Of a stretch of DNA of 5,261 nucleotides, positions 1-5,241 are shown one piece after another. Each line of letters starts with the position of its first letter. Position 1 is the stretch's first letter. Origin of the DNA: Candidatus Fermentibacteraceae bacterium (GTDB lineage: Bacteria; Fermentibacterota; Fermentibacteria; Fermentibacterales; JCC-6); assembly GCA_021162285.1 (NCBI GenBank), contig JAGGYZ010000197.1:1-5261 (forward strand). The letters are read 5' to 3'. The notes under the pieces are model-generated. The model was not told where the DNA came from, did no database searches, and worked only from the letters and a program-made list of their open reading frames with translations. A program made the position numbers and the translations under genes.

Positions 1-2
1 CC

Positions 3-182
3 TGCTGCTATTCAGAAGCAGGTCTGCTTACTTCTCCCAGTTCAGGTCTGATCGCATCCATATCAAATGCCCGGGGTGGTGTGCATGCCCAGAAGGTCTC
101 TGCCTATGCTTTTGCCGATGCTCTGTACAACACTGGATGGATTCGGACGGAAGTACCTCTCTTGCTCTTCACTGGCCCCTGA
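3..182 (+). pseudogene. Upstream fragment of C25-type peptidase, out of frame with the rest
   Basis: Reading from base 3 gives about 59 codons ending at a TGA at 180-182, open at the window edge. The peptide starts CCYSEAG and continues GLIASISNARGG, then YAFADALYNTG. This resembles the end of the C25 (gingipain-like) catalytic domain, where a Cys nucleophile in an S/C-C-Y-S/T context is followed by a G-x-I/V-A-x-I-x-N-S/A-R strand. The next expected family elements, a LGEA helix and an NLLGDP-like motif, are found one frame away in the neighbouring entry. One extra C in the CCCC run at 176-179 would join the two frames as GPLSYLGEAY. The break may be a sequencing or assembly error, or a real inactivating deletion. 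The gap between Cys and the GLIAS strand is shorter than I would expect, so the catalytic assignment is tentative. Confidence 0.6.
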
Positions 183-1585
183 GCTATCTGGGGGAGGCAT
201 ACAGATGCTCTAAAAATGTTACCGCAATGTCTTTTATATACATGAACCTCCTTGGCTCTCCCCTGATGTATGTCTGGCGTGACGACCCTGACAGACTTAC
301 GGTTTCCGTTCCGCCTGTACTTCTAAGAGAAGGTGTACCGGAAGACATTACCGTAACAGTTACAGACGGCTCTGATCCTGTGGGCAATGCTACTGTATGT
401 ATATGGAAAAAGAATGAGGTCTTTGCTCTTGCTGATACCGATGAACAAGGCAGGGCGTTTTTTCCCGAAGTTTGTATCGCCGACGGCAGCGGTGATGTTG
501 ATCTTGTTGTTACCGCGGCGAAAAGACGCCTGTCTGTAAATCAGGCGGAAACAACAACAGTAGACTACATTCCAGGTCGGCTTCTGATCAGCGTACTGCC
601 TTCGGATGTTCCAATAGTTGCTCTCGACGGATTCTCTGTTGATCCGGATGGTGACGGAACGGCAAACCCCGGGGAATCAGTTGATATTCTTCTCAGTGCC
701 CTGAACAGTGGCGGAGAGAAGGGAACTGATGTGGAAGTGGAGATGACTCTTGTCTCCGGAAGTGAATACACAGATTCAATAGTTAATGCCTATTCGCAGT
801 TCCCCGATATTGATCCGGAAAGTACGGCAAATTCCACGGAGCCACTAACAGTTGTGATAAAAAAAGACATTCCCGATTACTCCAGCATTCAGTTCAACCT
901 CCATTTCACCTGCAACGGAAGCTCTGGTCAGGAAAGCTGGGATTCGCCTATGACTGTTACCGTGTATTCAGAAAGTTACACACTTACGGTTGCCACCCCC
1001 TCGGCAAACAACTCATCCGGCAGAACAGCGGAAATAAACCTCAGCAGCATGATTCTTGCGAATTCCGGACTGGGAGAGGGAAACAATCTGGAAATCACCA
1101 TAGACAATCTTGTTCCTCAGGAACCGTTCCAGGTTAATGAACTCACCCAGATGGAAATTGCTTCCAACAGTGCTGCAGAGCTGAACGGTCAATTGAATCT
1201 TCTGGTTTTACCTCAGAGTTCAAGCTCGTCGTGGCTCAAGCCTGGATTTCCAGGTTGTTCCTTCGATGTTACTGTTGAAAGCGGAGGAGGTAGTTTCATT
1301 GCCAGGAACATGGATGTGGAGATGATCAATACCCTGCAATATCTTAACCTTCAGCCACCGGAAAACCTTCAGGTATATGAAACAGGTGAAGATTACATCA
1401 GCTTCGCGTGGGAACACTCGGGAAATGCAGAGGCAGATGCCTACTATGTGTACTGTGACGATGGAGTTTCCGATTACAGTGTTTATCCTCTGCCTGTTCC
1501 TGTAAAACAGATAACCATTAACGGCCTGCTTCCCGGAAGAGAATACACTGCAGGAATCACTGCCATAGACGCTGTGGGCAAGTAA
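137..1585 (+). CDS. C25 (gingipain-like) secreted peptidase, C-terminal Ig-like and FN3 part, truncated by IS
   Basis: This is the 3' portion of a large extracellular cysteine-peptidase gene. The Met at 137 is only the first ATG of the open frame; the true start lies upstream of the window. Residues counted from 137: LGEAY at 18-22 and NLLGSP at 37-42 match the end of the C25 peptidase domain. An Ig-like beta domain follows at about 55-145, with ITVTVTD, GNATV and TDEQGRAFF as in gingipain C-terminal domains. A DPDGDG-x4-GE segment at 169-180 opens a CARDB-like domain and resembles a Ca-binding loop. A fibronectin type III domain spans about 403-482 and ends at DAVGK. The stop TAA (1583-1585) is supplied by the first bases of the insertion sequence, so any C-terminal sorting tail is lost. 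With the upstream frameshift, the locus is probably a broken gene. The domain family is fairly sure; activity is not shown. Confidence 0.75.
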   Translation: MDSDGSTSLALHWPLSYLGEAYRCSKNVTAMSFIYMNLLGSPLMYVWRDDPDRLTVSVPPVLLREGVPEDITVTVTDGSDPVGNATVCIWKKNEVFALADTDEQGRAFFPEVCIADGSGDVDLVVTAAKRRLSVNQAETTTVDYIPGRLLISVLPSDVPIVALDGFSVDPDGDGTANPGESVDILLSALNSGGEKGTDVEVEMTLVSGSEYTDSIVNAYSQFPDIDPESTANSTEPLTVVIKKDIPDYSSIQFNLHFTCNGSSGQESWDSPMTVTVYSESYTLTVATPSANNSSGRTAEINLSSMILANSGLGEGNNLEITIDNLVPQEPFQVNELTQMEIASNSAAELNGQLNLLVLPQSSSSSWLKPGFPGCSFDVTVESGGGSFIARNMDVEMINTLQYLNLQPPENLQVYETGEDYISFAWEHSGNAEADAYYVYCDDGVSDYSVYPLPVPVKQITINGLLPGREYTAGITAIDAVGK

Positions 1586-1687
1586 TAGGAATTTGGATTT
1601 TCTTGCGTTTCGGCAAACCTCCCAGAGCAGCATATTCGACCCGGTATCATCCAATATTTCCGTGTGAAAATGGCCATACCGCTTGAA
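1581..1687. repeat. 107-bp perfect direct repeat, copy 1 (IS left end)
   Basis: By hand comparison these bases are identical to 5155-5261, the last bases of the window, with an offset of 3574. Base 1580 (a) differs from 5154 (t), so the shared segment starts at AGTAATAGG. The first two bases (AG) could be chance matches of the two host flanks, leaving TAAT as the most likely element edge. The true repeat probably continues past the window end through the whole element. Confidence 0.95.
1583..1618 (-). other. Putative oriIS end of the IS91-like element
   Basis: This is the terminus downstream of the transposase, where rolling-circle transposition starts in IS91-type elements. A short hairpin is possible here: TTGC at 1603-1606 pairs with GCAA at 1613-1616, about 20 bases inside the edge, with an alternative GTTT/AAAC pairing at 1607-1610 and 1615-1618. 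Subterminal hairpins are typical of HUH-transposase substrates. The element starts TAATAG, giving stop codons at the host junction. The assignment rests on orientation and the repeat edge, not on a known oriIS sequence. Confidence 0.45.
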
Positions 1688-1730
1688 ACACCCGCAGTCA
1701 AACATGCCTTCCCGCAGATTTTCAATGGAA

Positions 1731-1747
1731 GCACCGCATCATGGTGC
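1731..1747 (-). terminator. Weak hairpin downstream of the transposase gene
   Basis: GCACC (1731-1735) pairs with GGTGC (1743-1747) around a seven-base loop, about 32 bases past the transposase stop. In the transposase transcript it is followed by UUCC rather than a U tract, so it is not a convincing intrinsic terminator. It could equally be a structural element of the IS 3' region. The 193 bases between the transposase stop and the IS edge contain no supported gene. Confidence 0.25.
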
Positions 1748-1778
1748 ACTACCCCCCTGAAGCCGGATCACTGACAAC

Positions 1779-3137
1779 TTACCCAACCTCTATCTCCAGA
1801 ACATCGTCCTGCCATGGAATGTAATCCGCATCGGGTTCACAAACCATTTCCAGGGGTATTGGCGGAGGTCTGGGGTCTTCCCAGAGATCAAGGTGCTTTA
1901 GAATCCGCTTAATGACAGAGGGCTGCTCAATTAAAGAAATAACCTTCATATCTCCTCCGCACTTGGGACACTTCAAGGCATCAACATCCCATACCTTCTT
2001 CAGGAAAACTGCCCATTGCTGTCTTCGGCGCCTGGAGTATGAAGAACAGCTTTGCGATGAAGGGGAATCTTCAGCGGCTTCTGCCTTCGGTAAAATGCCC
2101 TGCCTTCGCTCTCTCCCCCTCCATGCCTGGCTGTACGCCCCGTAGTAGATAACCTGCTTCGCGCCCTTCTTCGGTATGTGTGATGTTATCCGTGCTATCC
2201 ATTCAATGGGATCCGAAACATCGAAGTTCCTGGCAAGGGTGGGGTGAAAGTGTTCTCCCCGATAAAGCACGGTATCCGAACCTTTATTGAATGTCATCCT
2301 TTCCAATGAAAAGGGAGCCCTTGAGATATATTCGCTCAGAGTTTTTCGGGAATCTTCATCTTCCGCCTTGATAGAACTGCCGCGATGCACACTGAAGCCG
2401 CTGTGCTTCCATGAGTTCATGTTCTTTACCAGTTCTTCTGAGATCATGTTCTCTTCGAGAAGCATTCTGAAAACAAGACCGGCAAATAGCTCTTCAATCC
2501 CCTTGATATCTGTGGTGTCTATTTCAGGCATGGGGTAGCAATGACCTTCCCTGTCCCAGCAGGTGTCAGTAATCAGTGCATGGACATGAGGATTCCAGTT
2601 AGCCATTCCTCCGAAGGTCTGAGGCACAAGGATACCTCCGGGGAAAACATTCCTGTGGTCAAGGGCTTCATGAAGGAATATCGTGAGAGCGTCCCAGGCG
2701 CATCTGCAGAGTTTGGGCAAAAGCTTTCTGTGATGCAGAAAGTGAAGCCTGAGCATTTTCGGAACACTCCATACCCAGTGCCGGTGCGGTACAGGTCTGA
2801 AAAGCTCCTCTTCAAGGAAGATCGCAAGGTCCAGTGACTTCCTCTTCGAGCAGGAAGGGCAGAACCCGCGACACTTGCAGGAGAAGGCTCTCAGATACTC
2901 AGCGCCGCACTCTTTGCACCGAATCCGAGCGAAACCGTAATGAAAATCACCACACTGATTGTATTTTGTCAAAACCTCATCGATGACAGGACGCCAGAAG
3001 CCGTAACGTTTAGAGAAGCGTTCATCGTACACATCCCTGAACTCTTCGTAATGAGTATCCAGCAATCTGAACAGAGGAGTACTCTTCGGGCGCCTGGGTC
3101 TGTACTCGTCCGGATAAACGCAAAATGCGCCCACCAT
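1779..3137 (-). CDS. IS91-family HUH transposase (zinc-binding, Y2_Tnp type), 452 aa
   Basis: This enzyme would nick one strand at the IS end, form a 5'-phosphotyrosine link and drive rolling-circle transposition. An N-terminal zinc-binding domain has Cys at 74, 77, 87, 89, 93 and 96 (CKECG, CKC, CPSC). The HUH metal-binding motif is His184-Val-His186 in NPHVHALITD. The catalytic tyrosine is probably Tyr270 in SEYISRAPFSLERM; only one Tyr is present there, unlike the YxxxY pair of IS91 itself, so it looks more like the single-Tyr branch (ISCR-like). A second zinc pair, CPKC (390-393), lies near the C-terminus. The frame is intact and of family-typical length. The ATG at 3137 is preceded by GGGAGGTGA; spacing to ATG is only 3 bases, and a GTG as codon 2 sits at a more usual distance, so either may be used. 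A promoter and start-site hairpin lie upstream. Confidence 0.93.
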   Translation of the reverse strand: MVGAFCVYPDEYRPRRPKSTPLFRLLDTHYEEFRDVYDERFSKRYGFWRPVIDEVLTKYNQCGDFHYGFARIRCKECGAEYLRAFSCKCRGFCPSCSKRKSLDLAIFLEEELFRPVPHRHWVWSVPKMLRLHFLHHRKLLPKLCRCAWDALTIFLHEALDHRNVFPGGILVPQTFGGMANWNPHVHALITDTCWDREGHCYPMPEIDTTDIKGIEELFAGLVFRMLLEENMISEELVKNMNSWKHSGFSVHRGSSIKAEDEDSRKTLSEYISRAPFSLERMTFNKGSDTVLYRGEHFHPTLARNFDVSDPIEWIARITSHIPKKGAKQVIYYGAYSQAWRGRERRQGILPKAEAAEDSPSSQSCSSYSRRRRQQWAVFLKKVWDVDALKCPKCGGDMKVISLIEQPSVIKRILKHLDLWEDPRPPPIPLEMVCEPDADYIPWQDDVLEIEVG

Positions 3138-3157
3138 TCACCTCCCGGTGAAGGGTG
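3132..3157 (-). promoter_or_regulatory. Hairpin burying the transposase RBS and start codon
   Basis: In the transposase mRNA, UUCACC pairs with GGUGAA around a GGGA loop (3137-3152). The stem extends with CACC pairing GGUG after one mismatch, giving ten pairs in total over 3132-3157. GGGA fits the GNRA tetraloop class. The Shine-Dalgarno bases (GGGAGG) occupy the loop and stem, and the AUG lies in the 3' arm, so translation should be damped when the hairpin forms. IS200 is a known case where a transposase RBS is sequestered by an mRNA stem; the parallel here is inference. Confidence 0.6.
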
Positions 3158-3213
3158 AAACGCCCGACAGCCCAGCCTCTCGTCAGGTGCCCTGCCGATC
3201 ATGATCCGTTTTA

Positions 3214-3229
3214 TCCGCCTTGTGGCGGA
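3214..3229 (-). other. Hairpin in transposase leader
   Basis: TCCGCC (3214-3219) and GGCGGA (3224-3229) form a perfect six-pair stem around a four-base loop. It lies between the putative promoter and the start-site hairpin. It could be leader RNA structure or a DNA hairpin near the terIS end recognised by the transposase. The sequence does not decide between these. Confidence 0.45.
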
Positions 3230-3268
3230 GCATACATTCATGTTCGGTTCACCATATTTGTTGAGTTA

Positions 3269-3297
3269 TGTATACAGATGTTTACATATCAGGTCAA
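3269..3297 (-). promoter_or_regulatory. Putative sigma-70-type promoter of the transposase
   Basis: On the - strand, TTGACC (3292-3297, five of six to consensus) is followed after exactly 17 bases by TATACA (3269-3274, four of six). It faces the transposase and would give a leader of roughly 125 bases containing both hairpins. An inverted repeat TATGTA-N10-TACATA (3267-3288) overlaps the -10 and spacer, a possible operator. The promoter is assigned by pattern only. Confidence 0.5.
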
Positions 3298-3346
3298 GGA
3301 CAATCCTACGGGCTGAAAATACTTATCGCCCTGGCAATAATAGTTA

Positions 3347-3694
3347 TCGGACGCTGGGTTTTACCTTGAATTCTGGAATGGCGACAACATAGAGCCTGTA
3401 ACCCAGCTGGACCAGACCATGGTAACAGCGGTTCACTACGCTCCTGTATATGCAGTCTTCCCAACACCATTTTATTCAGAGCAGGAATTCTGGGCACTTG
3501 CCAACACGGAGATGAGTGCAGGTGGATGGCCTTCTCTCCTCAGTGACGGAACACCCGGAACTCACAGTTTTTTCAGCGATGATTTCATCATCTGGGAACC
3601 ATGGGGTGACATGGGTGATTACTTCGTTCGTGTAGAAGCTGACTTGACGGCTCTTGACAACTCAACATGGGCTTCGCTCAAGGCTGCGTTTTAG
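3347..3694 (+). pseudogene. 5'-truncated copy of small secreted beta-rich protein gene
   Basis: Homology to the complete paralogue at 3837-4448 starts at about 3347 (SDAGFYLEFWNG here, SDVYLEIWNG there) and runs to the stop at 3692-3694. The first roughly 85 residues, including the signal peptide, are missing because the insertion sequence abuts here. An internal ATG at 3419 exists but has no Shine-Dalgarno and starts mid-domain, so it is not a credible start. From that Met, I count 16 substitutions in 91 aligned residues plus one three-residue gap against the paralogue. The C-terminus TWASLKAAF is identical in both, and the last 37 bases (3663-3699) are identical to 4417-4453. The missing 5' half is not found on the other side of the IS, so it has been deleted or moved. 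Confidence 0.85.
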
Positions 3695-3746
3695 TCTGGT
3701 TTTGAGGAGACTGTCTTCCGGGAAGAAATTGTCCTCCCCATTAGGC

Positions 3747-3775
3747 TTGACACGATAAAAGGTGTTGAAGATACT
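3747..3775 (+). promoter_or_regulatory. Putative sigma-70-type promoter for the small secreted protein gene
   Basis: TTGACA (3747-3752, perfect consensus) is followed after 17 bases by GATACT (3770-3775, four of six to TATAAT). The start codon of the downstream gene is about 55 bases beyond the expected transcription start. The leader contains a weak inverted repeat TAACAC/GTGTTA (3783-3788 and 3806-3811). The gene therefore seems to have its own promoter and not to depend on the upstream copy. Confidence 0.55.
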
Positions 3776-3836
3776 CTTGGAGTAACACAATAAACCAGGA
3801 TGTTCGTGTTATTTTAATATGTAAGGGAGGTTAGTT

Positions 3837-4448
3837 ATGAAGAAGGCAATAGCAATTCTTGCTGTGCTTTCATTGTCGGCCTTCGCAGGTCAGATTGCGA
3901 TTATTGCCGACCCGATCCCTCAGAAGGATGCCGATTGGCTCCAGTATGATGATGGTACTCCTGCATGGCTCACATGGGGCGGTATGTACAGAGGTGTATG
4001 GTTTGATGTCCAGGATTTCGTTCCTGGTGAGATTGGTGCAGTCATCGTGCAGTCCGAGTTCTGGTTCTACCATCACGCAGATTATCCCTGGGACACTTCC
4101 GATGTTTACCTTGAGATCTGGAACGGCGGCAATACGGGTCCTGTCACCCGGATGGATCAGACCATGGTAACAGCGATTCACTATGCTCCTGTTTTTGTTG
4201 CCTACTCAATACCATTTTATTCAGAGCAGGAATTCTGGGCACTTGCCAACACTGAGATGAGCGCCGGTGGATGGCCTTCCGTCCTTGGTGACGGAACACC
4301 CGGAACCCACAGTTTTTACAGTGATGATTTCATCATCTGGGAACCATGGGGTGACATGGGCGATTACTTCGTTCGTGTAAAAGCTACCATTCCACCTTAT
4401 CAGGCTCTTGACAGTGCAACATGGGCTTCGCTCAAGGCTGCGTTTTAG
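3837..4448 (+). CDS. Small secreted beta-rich protein of unknown function, 203 aa
   Basis: I do not recognise a named family. The N-terminus (MKK, a hydrophobic run to about residue 16, then AFA followed by GQ) is a classical Sec signal peptide, probably cleaved by signal peptidase I after residue 17. The start is well supported: AAGGGAGG at 3823-3830 sits six bases before the ATG. The mature part is rich in Trp, Tyr, Asp and Gly with alternating hydrophobic patterns (YDDGTPAWLTWGG, VYLEIWNGG, DDFIIWEPWGD), suggesting a beta-sandwich, possibly glycan- or surface-associated. After an apparent linker, the last 13 residues read LDSATWASLKAAF. The truncated upstream paralogue keeps almost the same tail, so this may be a short sorting or anchoring signal; that is inference. 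The two genes form a tandem pair. There is one Met-rich start but no Cys in the mature region that would suggest a lipoprotein. Confidence 0.85.
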   Translation: MKKAIAILAVLSLSAFAGQIAIIADPIPQKDADWLQYDDGTPAWLTWGGMYRGVWFDVQDFVPGEIGAVIVQSEFWFYHHADYPWDTSDVYLEIWNGGNTGPVTRMDQTMVTAIHYAPVFVAYSIPFYSEQEFWALANTEMSAGGWPSVLGDGTPGTHSFYSDDFIIWEPWGDMGDYFVRVKATIPPYQALDSATWASLKAAF

Positions 4449-4818
4449 TCTGGGAGCGTGACTGACAATGGGCGTTGAGTAGAAAGGCTTCACGGTCGAG
4501 TTAGAATTCTTGGAGATTTGAGGAGAATAGCACCGCTATTTGACAATAATCTACGAGGAAAGCAAAGAAGCCAATACCAGCACGCGTTCCGGCGACAGTA
4601 CGGATTATAGCCGATTGTGGAACCTTTATGCCGATGCTTCATTATCGGTCAAGCTCCTGGTTTAAGTACAGCGATACTGAGAGGCCGGTTCCTTCGGGGG
4701 CTGGCTTCTCTGCCTGGCAGTTATCCGGGTCGGCCAGTAAAGTATAACGCGGATCTGTTCTTTTGAAATCAGCAATATTCGTTAACGGAAACAACACACT
4801 TTTTTGTATCTTTGCCCT
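4449..4818 (+). other. 370-base intergenic region, no supported gene
   Basis: No open frame here has both a ribosome binding site and protein-like composition. A 42-codon frame starting at a TTG (4540) has no Shine-Dalgarno and is not called. The region holds a strong hairpin (4679-4710), a small adjacent hairpin AGTA/TACT (4665-4678) and a short inverted repeat CCGAT/ATCGG (4631-4635 and 4644-4648). It also has ATCCG/CGGAT (4723-4727 and 4750-4754) just before a T-rich stretch (4756-4764). TTGACA at 4540 lacks a -10 partner. It may be the leader of ispH or hold an unrecognised RNA. Confidence 0.5.
4679..4710 (+). other. 14-pair hairpin capped by a UUCG tetraloop
   Basis: GAGAGGCCGGTTCC (4679-4692) pairs fully with GGGGCTGGCTTCTC (4697-4710) around TTCG, closed by C-G, the classical extra-stable cUUCGg loop. 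Four of the pairs are G-U, which work only if the + strand is the RNA, so direction is indicated. There is no U tract after it, so it is not a simple terminator. It may belong to a structured RNA or the ispH leader. I do not recognise an RNA family. Confidence 0.6.
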
Positions 4819-5241
4819 ATGAGTGTGATATTGGCAAAAACCGCAGGCTTCTGCTGGGGAGTTCGACGGGCTGTAGACAGTGTTGTTACAGAGATAAAAA
4901 AGGGTGAAGGCCCTTTTCGCGTTTACGGTCCGCTTGTTCACAATCCTCAGGTAATTGAAGCTCTTGGAGACAGAGGCGTTGGTTTGTCCTCTGAACCGTG
5001 GGAAGAGAGTGGCGGTACTCTTTTTTTAAGAACCCATGGAGTTACTCTGGAGGAAAGACACCGGCTTGAGGGGCTTCCCCTGAAGTTGAAGGACTTAACA
5101 TGTCCCCGTGTGGGCAGCGCTCTGTCTATTGCGGCAAAGAAGGCCGGGAATGGTAGTAATAGGAATTTGGATTTTCTTGCGTTTCGGCAAACCTCCCAGA
5201 GCAGCATATTCGACCCGGTATCATCCAATATTTCCGTGTGA
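4819..5241 (+). CDS. ispH: 4-hydroxy-3-methylbut-2-enyl diphosphate reductase (IspH), N-terminal part, interrupted by IS
   Basis: IspH is the [4Fe-4S] enzyme of the last MEP-pathway step, making IPP and DMAPP in the cytoplasm. With the ATG at 4819, the conserved residues fall where the family has them: Cys12 in GFCWGVRRAVD (cluster ligand), His41 in VHNPQV, His73 in THGV, and Cys95 in LTCP (second ligand; the usual motif is DATCP). A TTG start at 4804 would add five residues and shift this register, so ATG is preferred, although no clear Shine-Dalgarno precedes it. Host sequence ends near residue 113. The remaining codons (114-140) are read from the insertion-sequence end and stop at 5239. 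The family is usually about 280-320 aa, so the third Cys ligand and the catalytic Glu region are absent and this product cannot be active. Confidence 0.9.
   Translation: MSVILAKTAGFCWGVRRAVDSVVTEIKKGEGPFRVYGPLVHNPQVIEALGDRGVGLSSEPWEESGGTLFLRTHGVTLEERHRLEGLPLKLKDLTCPRVGSALSIAAKKAGNGSNRNLDFLAFRQTSQSSIFDPVSSNISV

Larger units (their letters stand above)
1583..3346 (-). mobile_element. IS91-like rolling-circle insertion sequence, about 1.76 kb
   Basis: The element carries one intact HUH transposase on the - strand. Its left terminus is defined by an exact repeat: 1581-1687 is identical to 5155-5261, and the sequences diverge to the left of AG-TAATAGG. The right terminus is placed near 3346 because homology to the neighbouring secreted-protein gene resumes at about 3347; this edge is uncertain by perhaps 10 bases. 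No target duplication and no clear long terminal inverted repeats are visible, which fits the IS91 family. In that family the end downstream of the transposase is oriIS and the end upstream is terIS. Read in transposase direction, the oriIS end abuts CTTG (CAAG on the + strand, 1579-1582), one of the tetramers known as IS91 targets. The two flanks belong to different genes, so this is not a simple insertion. Confidence 0.8.

Noticed and set aside
1220..1705. Open frame of 161 codons on the - strand spanning the IS left edge
   Set aside because: It starts inside the IS, has no Shine-Dalgarno, and most of it is antisense to the C25 gene. Only about 41 codons lie within the IS, and they run through the presumed oriIS.
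2541..2837. + strand open frames across 1912-2837
   Set aside because: They are antisense to the intact transposase and have no protein-like features or ribosome binding sites.
3197..3206. Palindrome GATCATGATC as a regulatory site
   Set aside because: Ten bases of self-complementarity with no repeat elsewhere or positional logic; expected by chance among several IS leader hairpins.
3419..3694. Independent small gene starting at the ATG at 3419
   Set aside because: Homology to the paralogue extends upstream of this Met in the same frame and no Shine-Dalgarno is present; it is the internal part of a truncated gene.
3702..3737. GAGGA/TCCTC with nested TCTTC/GAAGA as a terminator of the truncated copy
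   Set aside because: The stem is interrupted and is followed by CCCATTAGG, not a T run; at most a decayed structure.
4540..4668. Small frame of 42 codons from a TTG, and TTGACA at 4540 as a promoter
   Set aside because: No ribosome binding site, no recognisable protein, and no -10 box at 16-18 bases after TTGACA.
4804..4818. TTG start for ispH
   Set aside because: It adds five residues and spoils the family register; the ATG at 4819 puts Cys and His residues at positions 12 and 41, as in known IspH.
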